64,000 bases of DNA from Steromphala cineraria (lineage: Eukaryota > Mollusca > Gastropoda > Trochida > Trochidae), in contig OU744731.1 of NCBI GenBank assembly GCA_916613615.1, forward strand, positions 51,002,645-51,066,644, read 5' to 3'. The position numbers and the translations under genes were made by a program. The notes beneath the pieces were generated by a model. The model saw only the letters and a program-made list of their open reading frames with translations, ran no database searches and had not been told where the DNA came from. This document shows, one piece after another, positions 1 to 12,235 of the stretch (positions are counted from its first letter, which is position 1; every line of letters begins with the position of its first letter).

Positions 1-47
1 GGTCTCCGGCGTGAGAGGCCAGCATGCTAACCACTACACCACTGTGC
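1..47 (-). repeat. tRNA-derived SINE head, cut by the window edge
   Basis: The minus strand reads GCACAGTGGTGTAGTGGTTA followed by an anticodon-arm-like segment (GGC-CTCTCAC-GCC). It matches the head of the SINE at 16879-17198 almost base for base. The 5' end is at position 47 and the body lies to the left, outside the window. The box A region is visible; box B is off the edge. The second copy and the lack of a paired acceptor stem there argue for a SINE rather than a working tRNA gene. Confidence 0.8.
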
Positions 48-2440
48 TCCACATATATCATGTCTGATAATGTACAGGTTGCCGATGTCAGAGATGAGTG
101 TGTTGTCCGGATGCTAAGTTAACTTGAGCTGATGAACTGTAAAGAGTACCACTTGGTGATTAGTTGTCGGAAGATAGCAAACACATGATTGTAGAGGAGA
201 GTACCTACTAATGATCAATTTGCTTAGACTTACACTGTTATCAGAGACGTGGTAAGTTGGTAGTTAGATCTGATGAGTGAAGGGTGATTGCTGGTGGAGT
301 ATCAGGGCGGATGGTGGCGGGGTAGGGCCGGAGTCGTGTTGTCTTGGTGTTGATCAACCTGGGGAGACCTGATAACCTCCAGCTGACCCGATATACAGGG
401 CTGATGTACACCGGACACCTGTCCGTGTTGGATTAACTATCACTTGCTGCGTTACGAACAAGTGCCGGTAGACACATGGCACTGCCTCTACCTGAAGGAA
501 CTCCAGTTGGTCTAACACCCAGACTGTAGAAGGTCCTCAGTCTAGATGTGAAGATTTTGTCTTTATCATTATAAATGAATAATAGTTGAGTGAGGAGCAA
601 GGATGGGTATAAATACTACCACGGATTCGATCTAGGCCGACGGACACTTCAATTGAGCGAGGAATAAGAGTTGGAATCCATAAATGTACAGCACGGACTC
701 GGATGAAGAGTACACATCCTGGTATAGTTACTTGAGCTACAAGAAATTCACAAACAGGTTTCTTTAAGTACGCTTATTAGGAAATGCCCCTCCTTATTTT
801 GATTTGCTGTACTGAAGACTTGGTGTACATGTATTACATACTTACTTCCCTGGTAAAGTATTCAACTGACAAGCAAAGTAAAGTAATTTAATAATACCCG
901 TTATTTGTAACCTTGCCTTCAAACCTGGTAACGTACTGTAGGCTACTGCATGACAAAAAGCAAAGATTGGAAAAGTTCCATGACTAATGTTGGAGTAGAA
1001 GGAACAAGCCTGAAACACTCGGATTGCCTAGTCATGCTGCTCAACCACCCTTATTTCAGACACATGACCTACAGTTGTACGTACCTGGCCTGGGTCGTTA
1101 TGTTCATGTACATGAAGGTAATTGATTAACAAATGAATGGACATGGCTACATATATGGTGAGTTATGTTTTTATTTCCAAGAAAAGTATGGATGACGCAG
1201 TGACATAATTATCTTATCGATGAAACCAATTTGTTTACCCATATTAATCGATTATCATCTTGTTGGAAGGTAAAGATAAATGTGCTAATCGAATTATCCT
1301 AAAATACACAATGCTATGGACATGTATTTTTAATTAACTACTGAAACCGGTTATCGATACGAATAAATTTGATTCATATTGCATAACGCTAGTGAAAATA
1401 TGTCACAGATTCAATTACGGCTCACAAGTTCACGCTCTTCTAACATATTCATTGTCACCGTACATACATGTACATGCCGTTTCATCATTTAAAATAGATG
1501 CAAAATTGCTGTAACTATATAGGAAATCTTTTTTTAGTTTAGAGTAATGAAATGTCTGTACTGCAAAACGCGAGTACAGCGCTCCTACACTGTGATGTCA
1601 GAGCTGCTACGTTTTGTATATAGGCAAGTGTCAATACGTGCATAACAATGGTTTTATTCATTTGTGACCACCACGTCCGTGCATGCATATATGTTTGTGG
1701 ATGTCCGGGGATAGTTTGCCGATGGTTAGAGATCTAGACATACTTGCATTCTAACCTACCAACAGTAACACGATACAAAACATGATGATAGCAAAATCGT
1801 CTCACTACAAATGTTACATTAAAATTATTTCGTTAAGAATAAACAATACCCCTTATCATAAAGTCACCTGTATTGTCAATTATAACGCACATTTTGAAAT
1901 AAAACAAAAATAGAATTTTCTTATATTTCTTTCCATATGTATTTCATATATTCTGATGTGTCAAGCTGACTTACCTCTGTTGGTTGTGTCCCCGTGTGTG
2001 AAACCATCACCATAAGCAAGATGCATGTTAAGCGTCCTGACGTCAATGCTATTGTGTATATATATCACGTAGTCATGTAGTAAATTATTCATGCTTATTT
2101 TAAGTGAATATCATATTTTCATTGATCATTGAATCAATATGATGGATATAACCTTTCCGTAACATTTCACAAATGATAATGGAATGCTTAAATGAGTACA
2201 TTAGCCAGCATTGTTTCAACCGTCAAGAATATAAGCCATCCGATGTAAGCGTGCCACCCGGGTCTACAAGTGGCAGTGTGCAGCATGTAGCACTGGACGT
2301 TGTGCCCTTCTATCAATTTACTAAAAACAGGCTGCTGAAACACTTTTATTACATGTATAGGCTAAGCGGTGAGAGACAGAGTTTTCTCAGTTCGAGAAAA
2401 AGAAATTATTAACCGAGTGTGTTTTCGTATCATTAATATT
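48..2440. other. AT-rich sequence without a recognised gene
   Basis: No open frame here resembles a known family. The only frame of note is 79 codons at 2173-2412 (+), with no recognisable motif and no flanking signal, so it is probably chance. Positions 290-430 are somewhat richer in G and C than their surroundings. Short palindromic ACATGT and TACATGTA motifs recur, as in the rest of the window. Confidence 0.6.
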
Positions 2441-2469
2441 ATATGACAGGAATAACATTTATATTATGC

Positions 2470-2556
2470 GAGCCTTTTGCCTCGTGGCTGCGCTACTTGT
2501 GAAATTACAGGCTCTAACCGTCACTCGATGAGGGATAAGTGATATCACACTCAAAA
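2470..2556. repeat. Decayed relative of the 36.6-kb fold-back element
   Basis: CTCGTGGCTGCGCTACTTGT followed by GAAATTAC, and CACTCGATGAGGGATAAGTG followed by ATATCAC, resemble in order the reverse complement of the centre and one arm of the fold-back at 36570-36728. There the same segments read CTCGTGGCTGCGCCACTCGT and CACTCGATGAGATAGAAATG. The other arm is not clear here, so this is a diverged or partial copy of the family. Confidence 0.5.
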
Positions 2557-2576
2557 CAGAAGATAGCCTCTATATA

Positions 2577-2792
2577 GTATACAAAACTGGTATACAAAAG
2601 GGATCCCTATTTTATAACAATTCAAAAACTCTCTATGCATTGCATTGTAAAAGTATAATTCAGCGCTCGATTCAACTTTATATGTTTTCATGCCCCGTAC
2701 CTATTATACTGATTCTGTGGCCGCTTTACCTAAAAAAAGGATATCACCCAGAAAAATATAACGGACTGCGTATACAATCGTGGTATACACAA
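2577..2792. repeat. Direct pair of 23-bp GTATAC-rich motifs
   Basis: GTATACAA-N5/6-GGTATACA occurs at 2577-2599 and again at 2770-2792 in the same orientation, and a further GTATAC follows a few bases after the second copy. Each motif holds two GTATAC palindromes. The roughly 170 bases between them have no recognised content. They could be diverged ends of an insertion or unrelated AT-rich motifs. Confidence 0.35.
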
Positions 2793-3042
2793 CTGTATAC
2801 TATTAAGTAATTGGGGTTCGATAAGTTTCGGAGCAAGGTTTTCACCCAAATGGAATGTCAAAGGATGTGACACCCGACAATGAAATTATTCCTGTGTATC
2901 ACCGTATTAAATGACGCTACTATAATGTTCATGGAATACAACATGCGTTTGTGCCGTCTGATTTTTTCGAAAGAAGTGTGTATTTTTGTATTGCCCGAGC
3001 GATAGCGAGGGTTGTGCACAAATTTGCACGAGTTTCGTAAAC

Positions 3043-3064
3043 GTCATACATGTACATGTATGAC
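3043..3064. repeat. Perfect 22-bp palindrome
   Basis: GTCATACATGT is followed directly by its own reverse complement, with no loop. It is an extended form of the TACATGTA motif common in this window. About 45 bases upstream lies GAGCGATAGCGAG, which reads the same backwards (a mirror repeat), so the 3000-3064 stretch may be the remains of a fold-back repeat. Confidence 0.7.
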
Positions 3065-4235
3065 ACATTTCCGAGGTTAATATTTTCTTTTTTTAACGAT
3101 TCGATTTAATTTTATTCTCTAAGAAATATCTAGAAAACGGACAGCTTGCCTTGCGATATCTGGCAATATTGACGTCATGAACTGTTGTTTTAATACGTCA
3201 CAGGCGAAAAAATACGGGAACTCGCGCTACAACAATCGTTGTTAGGCAAAAGTGATATGTGCCCATCTGTCCATATTGAAAATATGTCACTACTTATTTA
3301 AAACCCTATGGGTAATAACCTAGAATATGAACATGTGTAGTACCTGACATTCATCAAGGTTTCGGAGTTGGTTCTGTTGCTTCTGGGATGACCTTGGTCT
3401 TCATATTACCCCACGAAAAGCCTATTTCATACATGCCGGAATATAGGGCGAGTTATTGAGGAAAATATATCCAATCTATGGGACATCGAACGTCCAATAA
3501 GGTACACAACGTTTTGCAAAACACTGCCTATTACCATACTAGTTGGACTGGTAACTAATCAGTTCACTTATCGAATGTTAACAAGGTAAGAAGTTATAAT
3601 TAACTTATTCCTCGTTTAAAATCACGTGTATCAGTTCAATTTTTCAGGCCACATAATGTTATATCCATCCACTCCATGTATATGACCGGAAGAGGCTCGT
3701 AAGTTGAGCTCAAACTATACTAGCCAGTAAAATGAAATGTTTCTACTTTCAAAGTTTTGTCAATATACATATTTTGATATCAAAAGAAACCAAGCAGTAA
3801 TTTAAGTATTGCATTCGTGTTTATCTATTGAAATTTTGCGATTGTCACGATTTACAGTGTCAGTTTGATCATCAACCTGTGTGTACGTGGAAGTCATACC
3901 TGATGCTTTATCAAAACTCAATTCATTTAAATGTAATTCATTTATATCTTTTGTAAGCTTAGCTATGATGATTTTGATTTCATTTATCGATCAGTAAAAT
4001 AAAATATGTATATCTCATTAGAATATAACTTATTAACATATCAGGACACAACCAACGTTTGAATAAATTAACCATCATTACTGCAATAAAACTGCAAACG
4101 ACCCATTCGAAATATTCATACTATAACAAAATACGAAAATTGTTTTATGATCGTAAGATTACATCAAATGTTAAGATTGAAGCTGACTCGTTTAGTACCT
4201 CTTGAAGCACATACCTGTCCCTGGTCCATATCAGT
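3065..4235. other. AT-rich sequence, nothing recognised
   Basis: Neither strand shows a recognisable coding segment, RNA gene or long repeat. Open frames are short and without motifs. Confidence 0.6.
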
Positions 4236-4262
4236 GGGCTACTGGGCTACTGGGCTACTGGG
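4236..4262 (+). repeat. Three copies of a 9-bp unit
   Basis: GGGCTACTG is repeated three times without a mismatch, then a partial fourth (GGGCC) follows. It is a local short tandem repeat with no evident function. Confidence 0.85.
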
Positions 4263-4487
4263 CCAGCCACTGTCCGGAACTGCTACTACACCATTACACA
4301 GCCAGGTATCCGTTATCTCAGACCATTAGAATTTGCAGTACAACGGTCAACAGAATAGTTTTGTTAGTCAACGATGTTTCGATGTTTCAACATACATTGA
4401 AACAAAATCGATGAGTATAGTGGAAGCCAAGGCCTCCATGTGTGAGCTAGTTGGAGCTGTTTGAGGGGGCGGAGTGGAGTCTGGGAC

Positions 4488-4514
4488 GGGGAGGGGAGGG
4501 GAGGGGAGGGAGAG
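4488..4514 (+). repeat. G-rich run able to form a G-quadruplex
   Basis: Five G-runs of three or four bases are each separated by a single A (GGGGA repeats). This fits the usual G-quadruplex pattern of four G3+ tracts with short loops. It lies in a locally G-rich stretch (about 4465-4520) inside otherwise AT-rich DNA. Confidence 0.75.
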
Positions 4515-6285
4515 GCACGAAGGCTCGGAGCATCAATGCATTAAACACTCTACTCATTTCACACCATTATTAAGAATACACGTCCTGATGGACCAAGTTC
4601 AGGAATATGTCTGGGATGTCAGTAGTTACACGTACAGGAGCCGTTTAGTGCTTAATTGGTGCTATGAGCGCCGCGGGGGAAGAAGCAACGTGGCCACCGT
4701 CACTCAGTGCTCTTCCGACCAGAACACAAAAACTTATGAAGACTTACTTTGACTTCTCTATTATCACTTTGCTATTTAGTTTTTAATCACAATTATTTGG
4801 ACTTATGAACTAAAGAAGGTTTTGCTGCTAGTCAAGAAGTAAAGAAAGATCAATAAAATGAATGTGGTTCACTGAACTGTACACCTAACTGTGTCAAACA
4901 AAAGGGATAAGGTTTTTTCTTTAGCCATTTATGATATCAAAATAACAACTATTCAGATATGCATGGGCCTATTTGATGAAAGGCAAGGTAAGCTGAAGTT
5001 GTGTATGTATTGTCGTGTGAAATTATGACTTTGTTGTATGAAGCGTAACATTAAGTATTTTCAGAAGAGATGTTTCAATCACTTCATTATGACAATAACG
5101 TGTGTTGACAGGTCATAAGTTGGTATTTGACATGTGTTGTCATCGAGAATCTTCCCTGCACTGTGGTCGCAATGCGCACAACAGAACATCTAGCAAAGTG
5201 TAAATTATTAATTCCATTGACAATGTTGCACTATCAACAAGGATAAACATGATATGATTCTGTAAATTGATATTTCTAATCATATATCTCTTTTGTTAAT
5301 GGATGCTATTCTATTCATTTGGTAGTTCTTGAATACCGTCCCTCCCTCTTTGCTTTTGGATTTGTATCATTTGGATTTTTGGTCGAAAACCATAATCGAT
5401 ACGTAAATAATCTGCGAATGCATGATTTGTAAAGTAAGTCCAAAGTCGGCTCGATGAGTCACGGAAATGTTTTTCTATAAAATTCCGAAATATCTTGTAA
5501 TGATGCCTAAGAGGAATTTGTGTACGATGTAGAGAGTCTTATCATATCACTCCTATCCCTTCTGTACGCGAGTGCACGTGCAGGCCCCTCATCCGCCTGA
5601 ACACATCCCGTCTATCTTCCCGCCAGCAACTCAACACCCCGGTGTTAAAAGATACTCTGACTTTCACACACATGTACAACCTGATGCAAACTAGTAAACG
5701 TTGCCTTTCTAACACGTCCATGTATCTGTTTCGTCATCGGCTAGTGATATTCTGTAAACAAATAGGTTGTATACATTTCTACATATCAGCTCATAAATAT
5801 TAAAACGTCAATTGACTTCTTATATTTGATGAATTCCGTTCTAATCCATAACCACAACTGCTCTATAGCTATTTACCAACATCCCGAAGCGCCTGATTGT
5901 GAAGCCGCATAGTGCGCCATTATGTAGAAGGACGTTAGGCATAACGAGTTTGATCGAGAGTCACTTCTCTATCCAGTACAGCGATACATATTTCATCTTC
6001 AATAACTTGCACTGTCATGTGTGCAATACTGGGGATGAGCAGTGCTCCGTACCAATTGGTTAAACGATCCACTCATGAATCAACGACAGTCTGCTACAAA
6101 ACCTGTCTGTCAAAACCAGTGGTCTTCACTTGGAGCAGGGAACACATCGTCTGTATGATGCGGATTATATATGTCGTCTGTAGGTATAGTCGATAGGTTG
6201 TCTTCAGGTTGCTAAACATCGCCGGGAGGCAGTGGTCCGGTTTTGTAGGTTGTGGTTAGAATTCTTTAGATTCTAGACAATTTCC
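4515..6285. other. Non-coding AT-rich sequence, nothing recognised
   Basis: The only sizeable frame, 4474-4752 (+, 92 codons), starts across the G-rich repeat and has a low-complexity start and no known domain. A mildly GC-richer patch at 5560-5640 has no matching frame. Confidence 0.55.
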
Positions 6286-6648
6286 TTAAATGGACCGTCC
6301 TATTGGCTTCTGGCCCGTGATCTCATTAGTTTAGTAAAAAGTCACATGCCAATTGCTTTCATGATTTTTTATTATTGAAATAAAATATTTTGTTCGAATA
6401 TCCACACGTTCACGATAACTGATGATCAGACCACAAAAGCCATTTCGAAAAGTTAGAAAGGTTTATCACACTCGTAGCGCTGAAGAATTGCTTCAAATTT
6501 CCTTGTTGTTTTTTACCTAGTATATATAAACAAGACTGTTACCCGCAGTAACATTTCTCAAATATGTTTTGTGATAATCATGTATTCTTAATTTTTTTTG
6601 CATAGACTTGAATGCACATTTGATACTCCGAAACGACCGTCCCTTTAA
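6286..6648. mobile_element. Non-autonomous TTAA-type MITE, about 363 bp
   Basis: The left end reads TTAAATGGACCGTCC and the right end, read inward, TTAAAGGGACGGTCG, giving an imperfect terminal inverted repeat of about 15 bp. Both ends begin at a TTAA, as expected for a transposon that targets and duplicates TTAA (piggyBac-like ends do this). The interior is AT-rich and has no open frame. No second copy of this family was seen in the window. Confidence 0.6.
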
Positions 6649-8170
6649 GAAAGTTGTTCTCCTGCCTGGTACAATGAAGAGCAAGTTTGTTTTAAGGTTG
6701 AAAGCTTGTCTGGAGGCAGTGGTAAGTTAGAAGGCAATCGACGAAATAAAAAAATAAATCGTTTTATCACAGACTTCTCTCATCGGATAAAAAAGACTAG
6801 GAACTTATTGTTTTATTTCATAAATCAAATATCTGTGTAACATGTGCATTATGCATTTTCTGACAGGACTTGCTGAAATATTTCGTTATCAAGGTAAATC
6901 AAGTCCAATCTTAATGAATTTAGATAGCAGCTACTTATCATTTTCATACAGTCGACCTAATATCATATTCAACACTGTTGAACTAAATTTGTCTAAATTG
7001 TATCAAATTCCTACGAGATGTTTTTCTTATTAAGGGATCACCTTTTAATTGTAATTGCATACACAACCCCAATTCATCCTAGATAACACCCATTGTACTT
7101 GTCCAAAAATCTATAGCTGACTTCCATCCAACAAAATGCTCTCATGTAAAGACACGAGAAGAAGTAAATTGAATTGTTAGCCTTACGATGGATGAATAAA
7201 GGAATGGGTTGGATTCACAGAACCATTTACAATGAATATAATCGAAGATTGTGGTACCTACATGTATAGTGAAAAACAATTTCCTGAACATCTCTAATCT
7301 GATTGATAGCCACACCCAGCTAAGAACAAGATAATGTTAAGTACGATGACCAACAGCGATTTCGATAGATGTCACCATCTACAGGAATTTTTATCCTAAG
7401 AAAAAATTCATGCAAACATTATTTTAATGTCAATGGTTTCATAGAAAGGTATTTTGTTTAAACCACTGTCATTTTCTTGTAGAAAGATCTTCTTAGCGAG
7501 GTCACTACCATTAGGGCACCGCGCTAGTGCTGATCAAGTGCTGGTGATATGTATCAACGTTTATCATTGGCGAGATAACCTAATCGTAGTTACCCTGGCA
7601 AGAACAGTTAATTTAATGACTATTCAAAGAGTTGTTATCGTTTTCATACATGTAGATTGTTTCTAATAGGAGTAAAAATCCACCCAATTATTTCAAATTA
7701 CTAATTCACGGGTTTTGCAAATATCCATCATTAAGTTGAACTGATTGTCACTTATAACACTCATAAATTCTGACAAAAGCAACGTTGCATCATGATGACT
7801 GTCGATATAAACTGTTTTGATATGCATGTAAAATATTTTTAAGGAGTTATCATAACATGTACGATTGTGGAGATTGTAATCATACCAGAGAAAGTTCCCT
7901 TTTGGACAATATAGACCATCTCATCTCAAGTAAGAAATTGCCTTGTATATTAAGGCAATCATACTTGTTGTTTGCCCTCTAGTAAATTAATCTTGTTCTC
8001 ATAATTATACACTATGCGTTGACAAGTTTCAGACTTTGTGTAATATTTGAAACATTCCCACTTGCAAACTTCTAATTTGCATATACAACAGTAAAAACAG
8101 CTTGAAAAGTAACCAACCAAAGAGGTATTTTTTCAATTATAAGGGTAAAACGTAAGAAGATCACCAGATG
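6649..8170. other. AT-rich sequence, nothing recognised
   Basis: Open frames at 6842-7033 and 7454-7666 are short, of ordinary AT-rich composition and without motifs. No tRNA, repeat or promoter-like cluster was recognised. Confidence 0.55.
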
Positions 8171-10111
8171 TGTGATGAAGTGTGGTGGGTCGTGATACGA
8201 TATATTGTGGTGTAGTATGGTGTGATGAAGTGTGATGTGTCGTGATATATTGTGGTGTAGTATGGTGTGATGAAGTGTGGTGGGTCGTGATACGATATAT
8301 TGTGGTGTAGTATGGTGTGATGAAGTGTGGTGTGTCGTGATACGATATATTGTGGTGTAGTATGGTGTGATGAAGTGTGGTGGGTCGTGATACGATATAT
8401 TGTGGTGTAGTATGGTGTGATGAAGTGTGGTGTGTCGTGATACGATATATTGTGGTGTAGTATTGTGTGATGAAGTGTGGTGTGTCGTGATACGATATAT
8501 TGTGGTGTAGTATGATGTGATGAAGTGTGGTGTGTCGTGATACGATATATTGTGGTGTAGTATAGTGTGATGAAGTGTGGTGTGTCGTGATACGATATAT
8601 TGTGGTGTAGTATGGTGTGATGAAGTGTGGTGTGTCGTGATACGATATATTGTGGTGTAGTATGGTGTGATGAAGTGTGGTGTGTCGTGATACGATATAA
8701 TGTGGTGTAGTATGGTGTGGTGAAGTGTGGTGGTTCGTGATACGATATATTGTGGTGTAGTATGGTGTGATGAAGTGTGGTGGGTCATGATACGATATAT
8801 TGTGGTATAGTATAATGTGATGAAGTGTGGTGTGTCGTGATACGATATATTGTGGTGTAGTATGGTGTGGTGAAGTGTGGTGGTTCGTGATACGATATAT
8901 TGTGGTGTAGTATAGTGTGGTGAAGTGTGGTGTGTCGTGATACGATATATTGTGGTGTAGTATGGTGTGATGAAGTGTGGTGGGTCGTGATACGATATAT
9001 TGTGGTGTAGTATAGTGTGGTGAAGTGTGGTGGGTCGTGATACGATATATTGTGGTGTAGTATGGTGTGTTGAAGTGTGGTGGGTCGTGATACGATATAT
9101 TGTGGTGTAGTATGGTGTGATGAAGTGTGGTGGGTCGTGATACGATATATTGTGGTGTACTATGGTGTGTTGAAGTGTGGTGGTTCGTGATACGATATAT
9201 TGTGATGTAGTATGGTGTGATGAAGTGTGGTGGGTCGTGATATATTGTGGTGTAGTATGGTGTGTTGAAGTGTGGTGGTTCGTGATACGATATATTGTGG
9301 TGTAGTATGGTGTGATGAAGTGTGGTGTGTCGTGATACGATATATTGTGGTGTAGTATGGTGTGGTGAAGTGTGGTGGGTCGTGATACGATATATTGTGG
9401 TGTAGTATAGTGTGGTGAAGTGTGGTGTGTCGTGATACGATATATTGTGGTGTAGCATGGTGTGGTGAAGTGTGGTGGTTCGTGATACGATATATTGTGG
9501 TGTAGTATGGTGTGATGAAGTGTGGTGGGTCATGATACGATATATTGTGTTGTAGTATAATGTGTAGTGAAGTGTGGTGGTTCGTGATACGATATATTGT
9601 GGTGTAGTATAGTGTGGTGAAGTGTGGTGTGTCGTGATACGATATATTGTGGTGTAGTATAGTGTGGTGAAGTGTGGTGTGTCGTGATACGATATATTGT
9701 GGTGTAGCATGGTGTGGTGAAGTGTGGTGGTTCGTGATACGATATATTGTGGTGTAGTATGGTGTGATGAAGTGTGGTGGGTCATGATACGATATATTGT
9801 GTTGTAGTATAATGTGATGAAGTGTGGTGTGTCGTGATACGATATATTGTGGTGTAGTATGGTGTGGTGAAGTGTGGTGGTTCGTGGTGTAGTATGGTGT
9901 GATGAAGTGTGGTGGGTTTTGATACGATATATTGTGGTGTAGTATGGTGTGTTGAAGTGTGGTGGTTCGTGATACGATATATTGTAGTGTAATATGGTGT
10001 GATGAAGTGTGGTGGGTCATGATACGATATATTGTAGTGTAATATGGTGTGATGAAGTGTGGTGGGTCGTGATGCGATATACTGTGGTGTAGTATGGTGA
10101 GACAGTATGCC
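8171..10111. repeat. Minisatellite, 50-bp unit, about 39 copies
   Basis: The unit runs TACGATATATTGTGGTGTAG, TATGGTGTGATGAAGTGTGG, TGGGTCGTGA. Units differ at a few fixed positions (TGTGATG, TGTGGTG or TGTGTTG; GGTGGGTC, GGTGTGTC or GGTGGTTC), and a few are shortened, such as one near 8231. The plus strand has only two C per unit, both in CpG. Marker variants (AGCATGG; TCATGATACG followed by GTTGTAG) recur 252 bp apart at 9451 and 9703, showing a five-unit block duplication. The minus strand has open frames up to 550 codons, explained by the absence of stops in the unit; they read as Thr/His/Tyr-rich repeats and are not believable genes. Confidence 0.95.
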
Positions 10112-10359
10112 GTTTATTGCTACACTCTTCTATGGTGTGTTGTGATTTATTACTCTCCCGTTGAAGATATTGCTGTTTAATAAATCAACCATGTTATTAC
10201 ACTATGTGTCATAACATCGCGCGCTGACCGAATGACGTGACGTAATGATAACGTCACAATTGTTAAGTATGACGTCATAATGTCAGCGGGTCGGCCGCGA
10301 CAGTCATGGTGGCGACTTTCTTTGTATTTTTACGATGTTATTAAGCAAGTAATAAATAA

Positions 10360-10500
10360 AATACTAAACTCGGTCCCGTTTCATAACATTTTTATGAAAC
10401 TCGTGAATGTTATAGGTATTTAACTCGCTTTCGCTCGTTAAATACCAACCCATTCACTCGTTTCATAAATATGTTATGAAACGGGACGTCGTTTAGTATT
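10360..10500. repeat. Fold-back element with 50-bp arms
   Basis: The arms at 10360-10409 and 10451-10500 are reverse complements at about 44 of 50 positions (AATACTAAAC and GTCCCGTTTCATAACAT are shared). The 41-bp spacer forms its own hairpin (GGTATTTAAC with GTTAAATACC) around CTCGCTTTCGCTC, a mirror repeat. There is no coding capacity. It sits about 250 bp beyond the 50-bp array. Confidence 0.85.
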
Positions 10501-12221
10501 CTCTATGTATTGTGTAAGGATGGTGTAGTATAGGATGATGTAGACAGCTCGATGGACGGAAGGACGTGCAGCCCGATCTACTTTATGAATTCTGCACCCA
10601 GAGGATTGAAAGGGACGAGGGTATGCTGCAGATATACCTGATGATAAAACATTGGGGGATTCATTAAGTACAATGAGAAATATGTACCGTGCTGAAATAG
10701 ATGCTACACAAATAATCATAAGTTTAATCCTTTATTCATCTTGTAATAGTGTTTGATATGTTAAAGAACGACTTCTGTATATTCACATTTTCCCTCTGGA
10801 TTATATCACTGTTATTTTACAACGTTCGAGTTCTATTTCTGCATAGCCGCATTATACACCTAGTCGACTGTTGACAAGGTAATGAATGGAGAATGTATAA
10901 AATCGAAATTTCGCCTATTTCCTTTTTGAGGATATTGATAACCCGCTATTGATTAGCAAGATTTTGTAATCAAGCGAATAGACAATACTTTATTACCTTA
11001 AAAGAGGATTAGAGGATTAAGGATAACTTCTATCGTGTTGGAATAACGTTTTCGTAAACAGTTTTATCAAGGATTTCCCTTTGACTTTAAGTTCAAGTTT
11101 AAAAAGAGTCGATATGACAAGATCATAAACTGAAAGACATGGACAAGCACTTCACTCCAACAAGGCGTTAACCCGTCACGGTCAAGTTGAGGTGATGGCT
11201 TTGCGATGTATGTCACACTCTATCACATCAAATCCGACAGTAAAAACATAATTCTAATGTTACTAGATTTCTGGTAATCTAAACTCCATGTATTGGATTC
11301 GACATAAAGTGGAGAGGTGGTGGCAACGTACATGTTTCTACTATTACGATGACAATACAAAAATAATCACGTGGTATTAAAATATCTTTGAAGGACCTGG
11401 GTGCGTAACTGGAAGCAGTCGTTACATTGTCTCTATGAAGGATCGTCGTTAAGAATACAATTTAGTTTAACGTTGTGTGACTCAAGGAAGTCCTTAAAGT
11501 TAGAACAACCCTTAAACACAAGGAAACGACTATGTTTAAGGTGAACAATTGTTTTGGCGTATTGGTTATTTCATTAAATTTTTCATTTCGTGTTTTTCTA
11601 CCTTGAGGTAGACTTTCGACCGATCCCTATGCGAGAAATTCAATATTACAAACCAAGGTCACCGCAATTCAATTATCACAATGATGGGCGCAGAAGTATA
11701 TTGTGTGTGTAGAAGTATTGTGTGTGTGTATCCTTCCAAATTGTGATCTTTATAGAAGTAATTAATGTAACAACTAGCTATGCATTTTTGGACTGTACTG
11801 CAATTGCATTGTGTCACGGAGAACCCCAATTTCTTTTACCCTACTTCAAGGTGTCTATTTTTCGAGTATAGCTCAATGTAAATAAAGTAAGAATGATCCA
11901 AAAGCGTCCATCAAGTATGCGTTAGAACCATAAATAACGACGTAACGAGTTACGAATCACAGATGCTCACCCAAAATTAGTACGTATAGATTTTATATTT
12001 TCAGTAATGTTAAATGTTTAGTGACCTAGCGTGGTAACTTGTTATACAATATAAATATATATAAATATGCGTATACATATATATATGAAGGAAGCAGTGT
12101 GCATGTTATCCCGTGCTCTAGGCGCGGCTCACCTACGTCCTGTAAACACCGCCTGTACAGAGATTGGGTCGGTGTGCTGGATGTCTCTCACACCTTCTCC
12201 GCCTACCTGACCGTCTATACA
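10501..12221. other. Non-coding sequence, nothing recognised
   Basis: A minus frame at 10474-10719 starts inside the fold-back arm and has no known domain. A short duplicated motif (AGAAGTATTGTGTGTGT type) lies at 11692-11730. AT dinucleotide runs lie at 12050-12085, and a GC-richer patch at 12105-12200 has no convincing frame. Confidence 0.55.
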
Positions 12222-12235
12222 CCCCCCCCCCCCCC
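12222..12235 (+). repeat. Poly-C run of 14
   Basis: Fourteen consecutive C follow a pyrimidine-rich stretch (CTCACACCTTCTCCGCC). Homopolymer length may be uncertain because such runs are error-prone in sequencing. Short frames crossing it are not credible. Confidence 0.9.

Noticed and set aside
8072..10020. Long minus-strand frames of 238, 550 and 286 codons
   Set aside because: They arise because the 50-bp tandem unit lacks stops in all three frames. The products are the same 50-residue Thr/His/Tyr repeat read in different phases, with no start context or domain.
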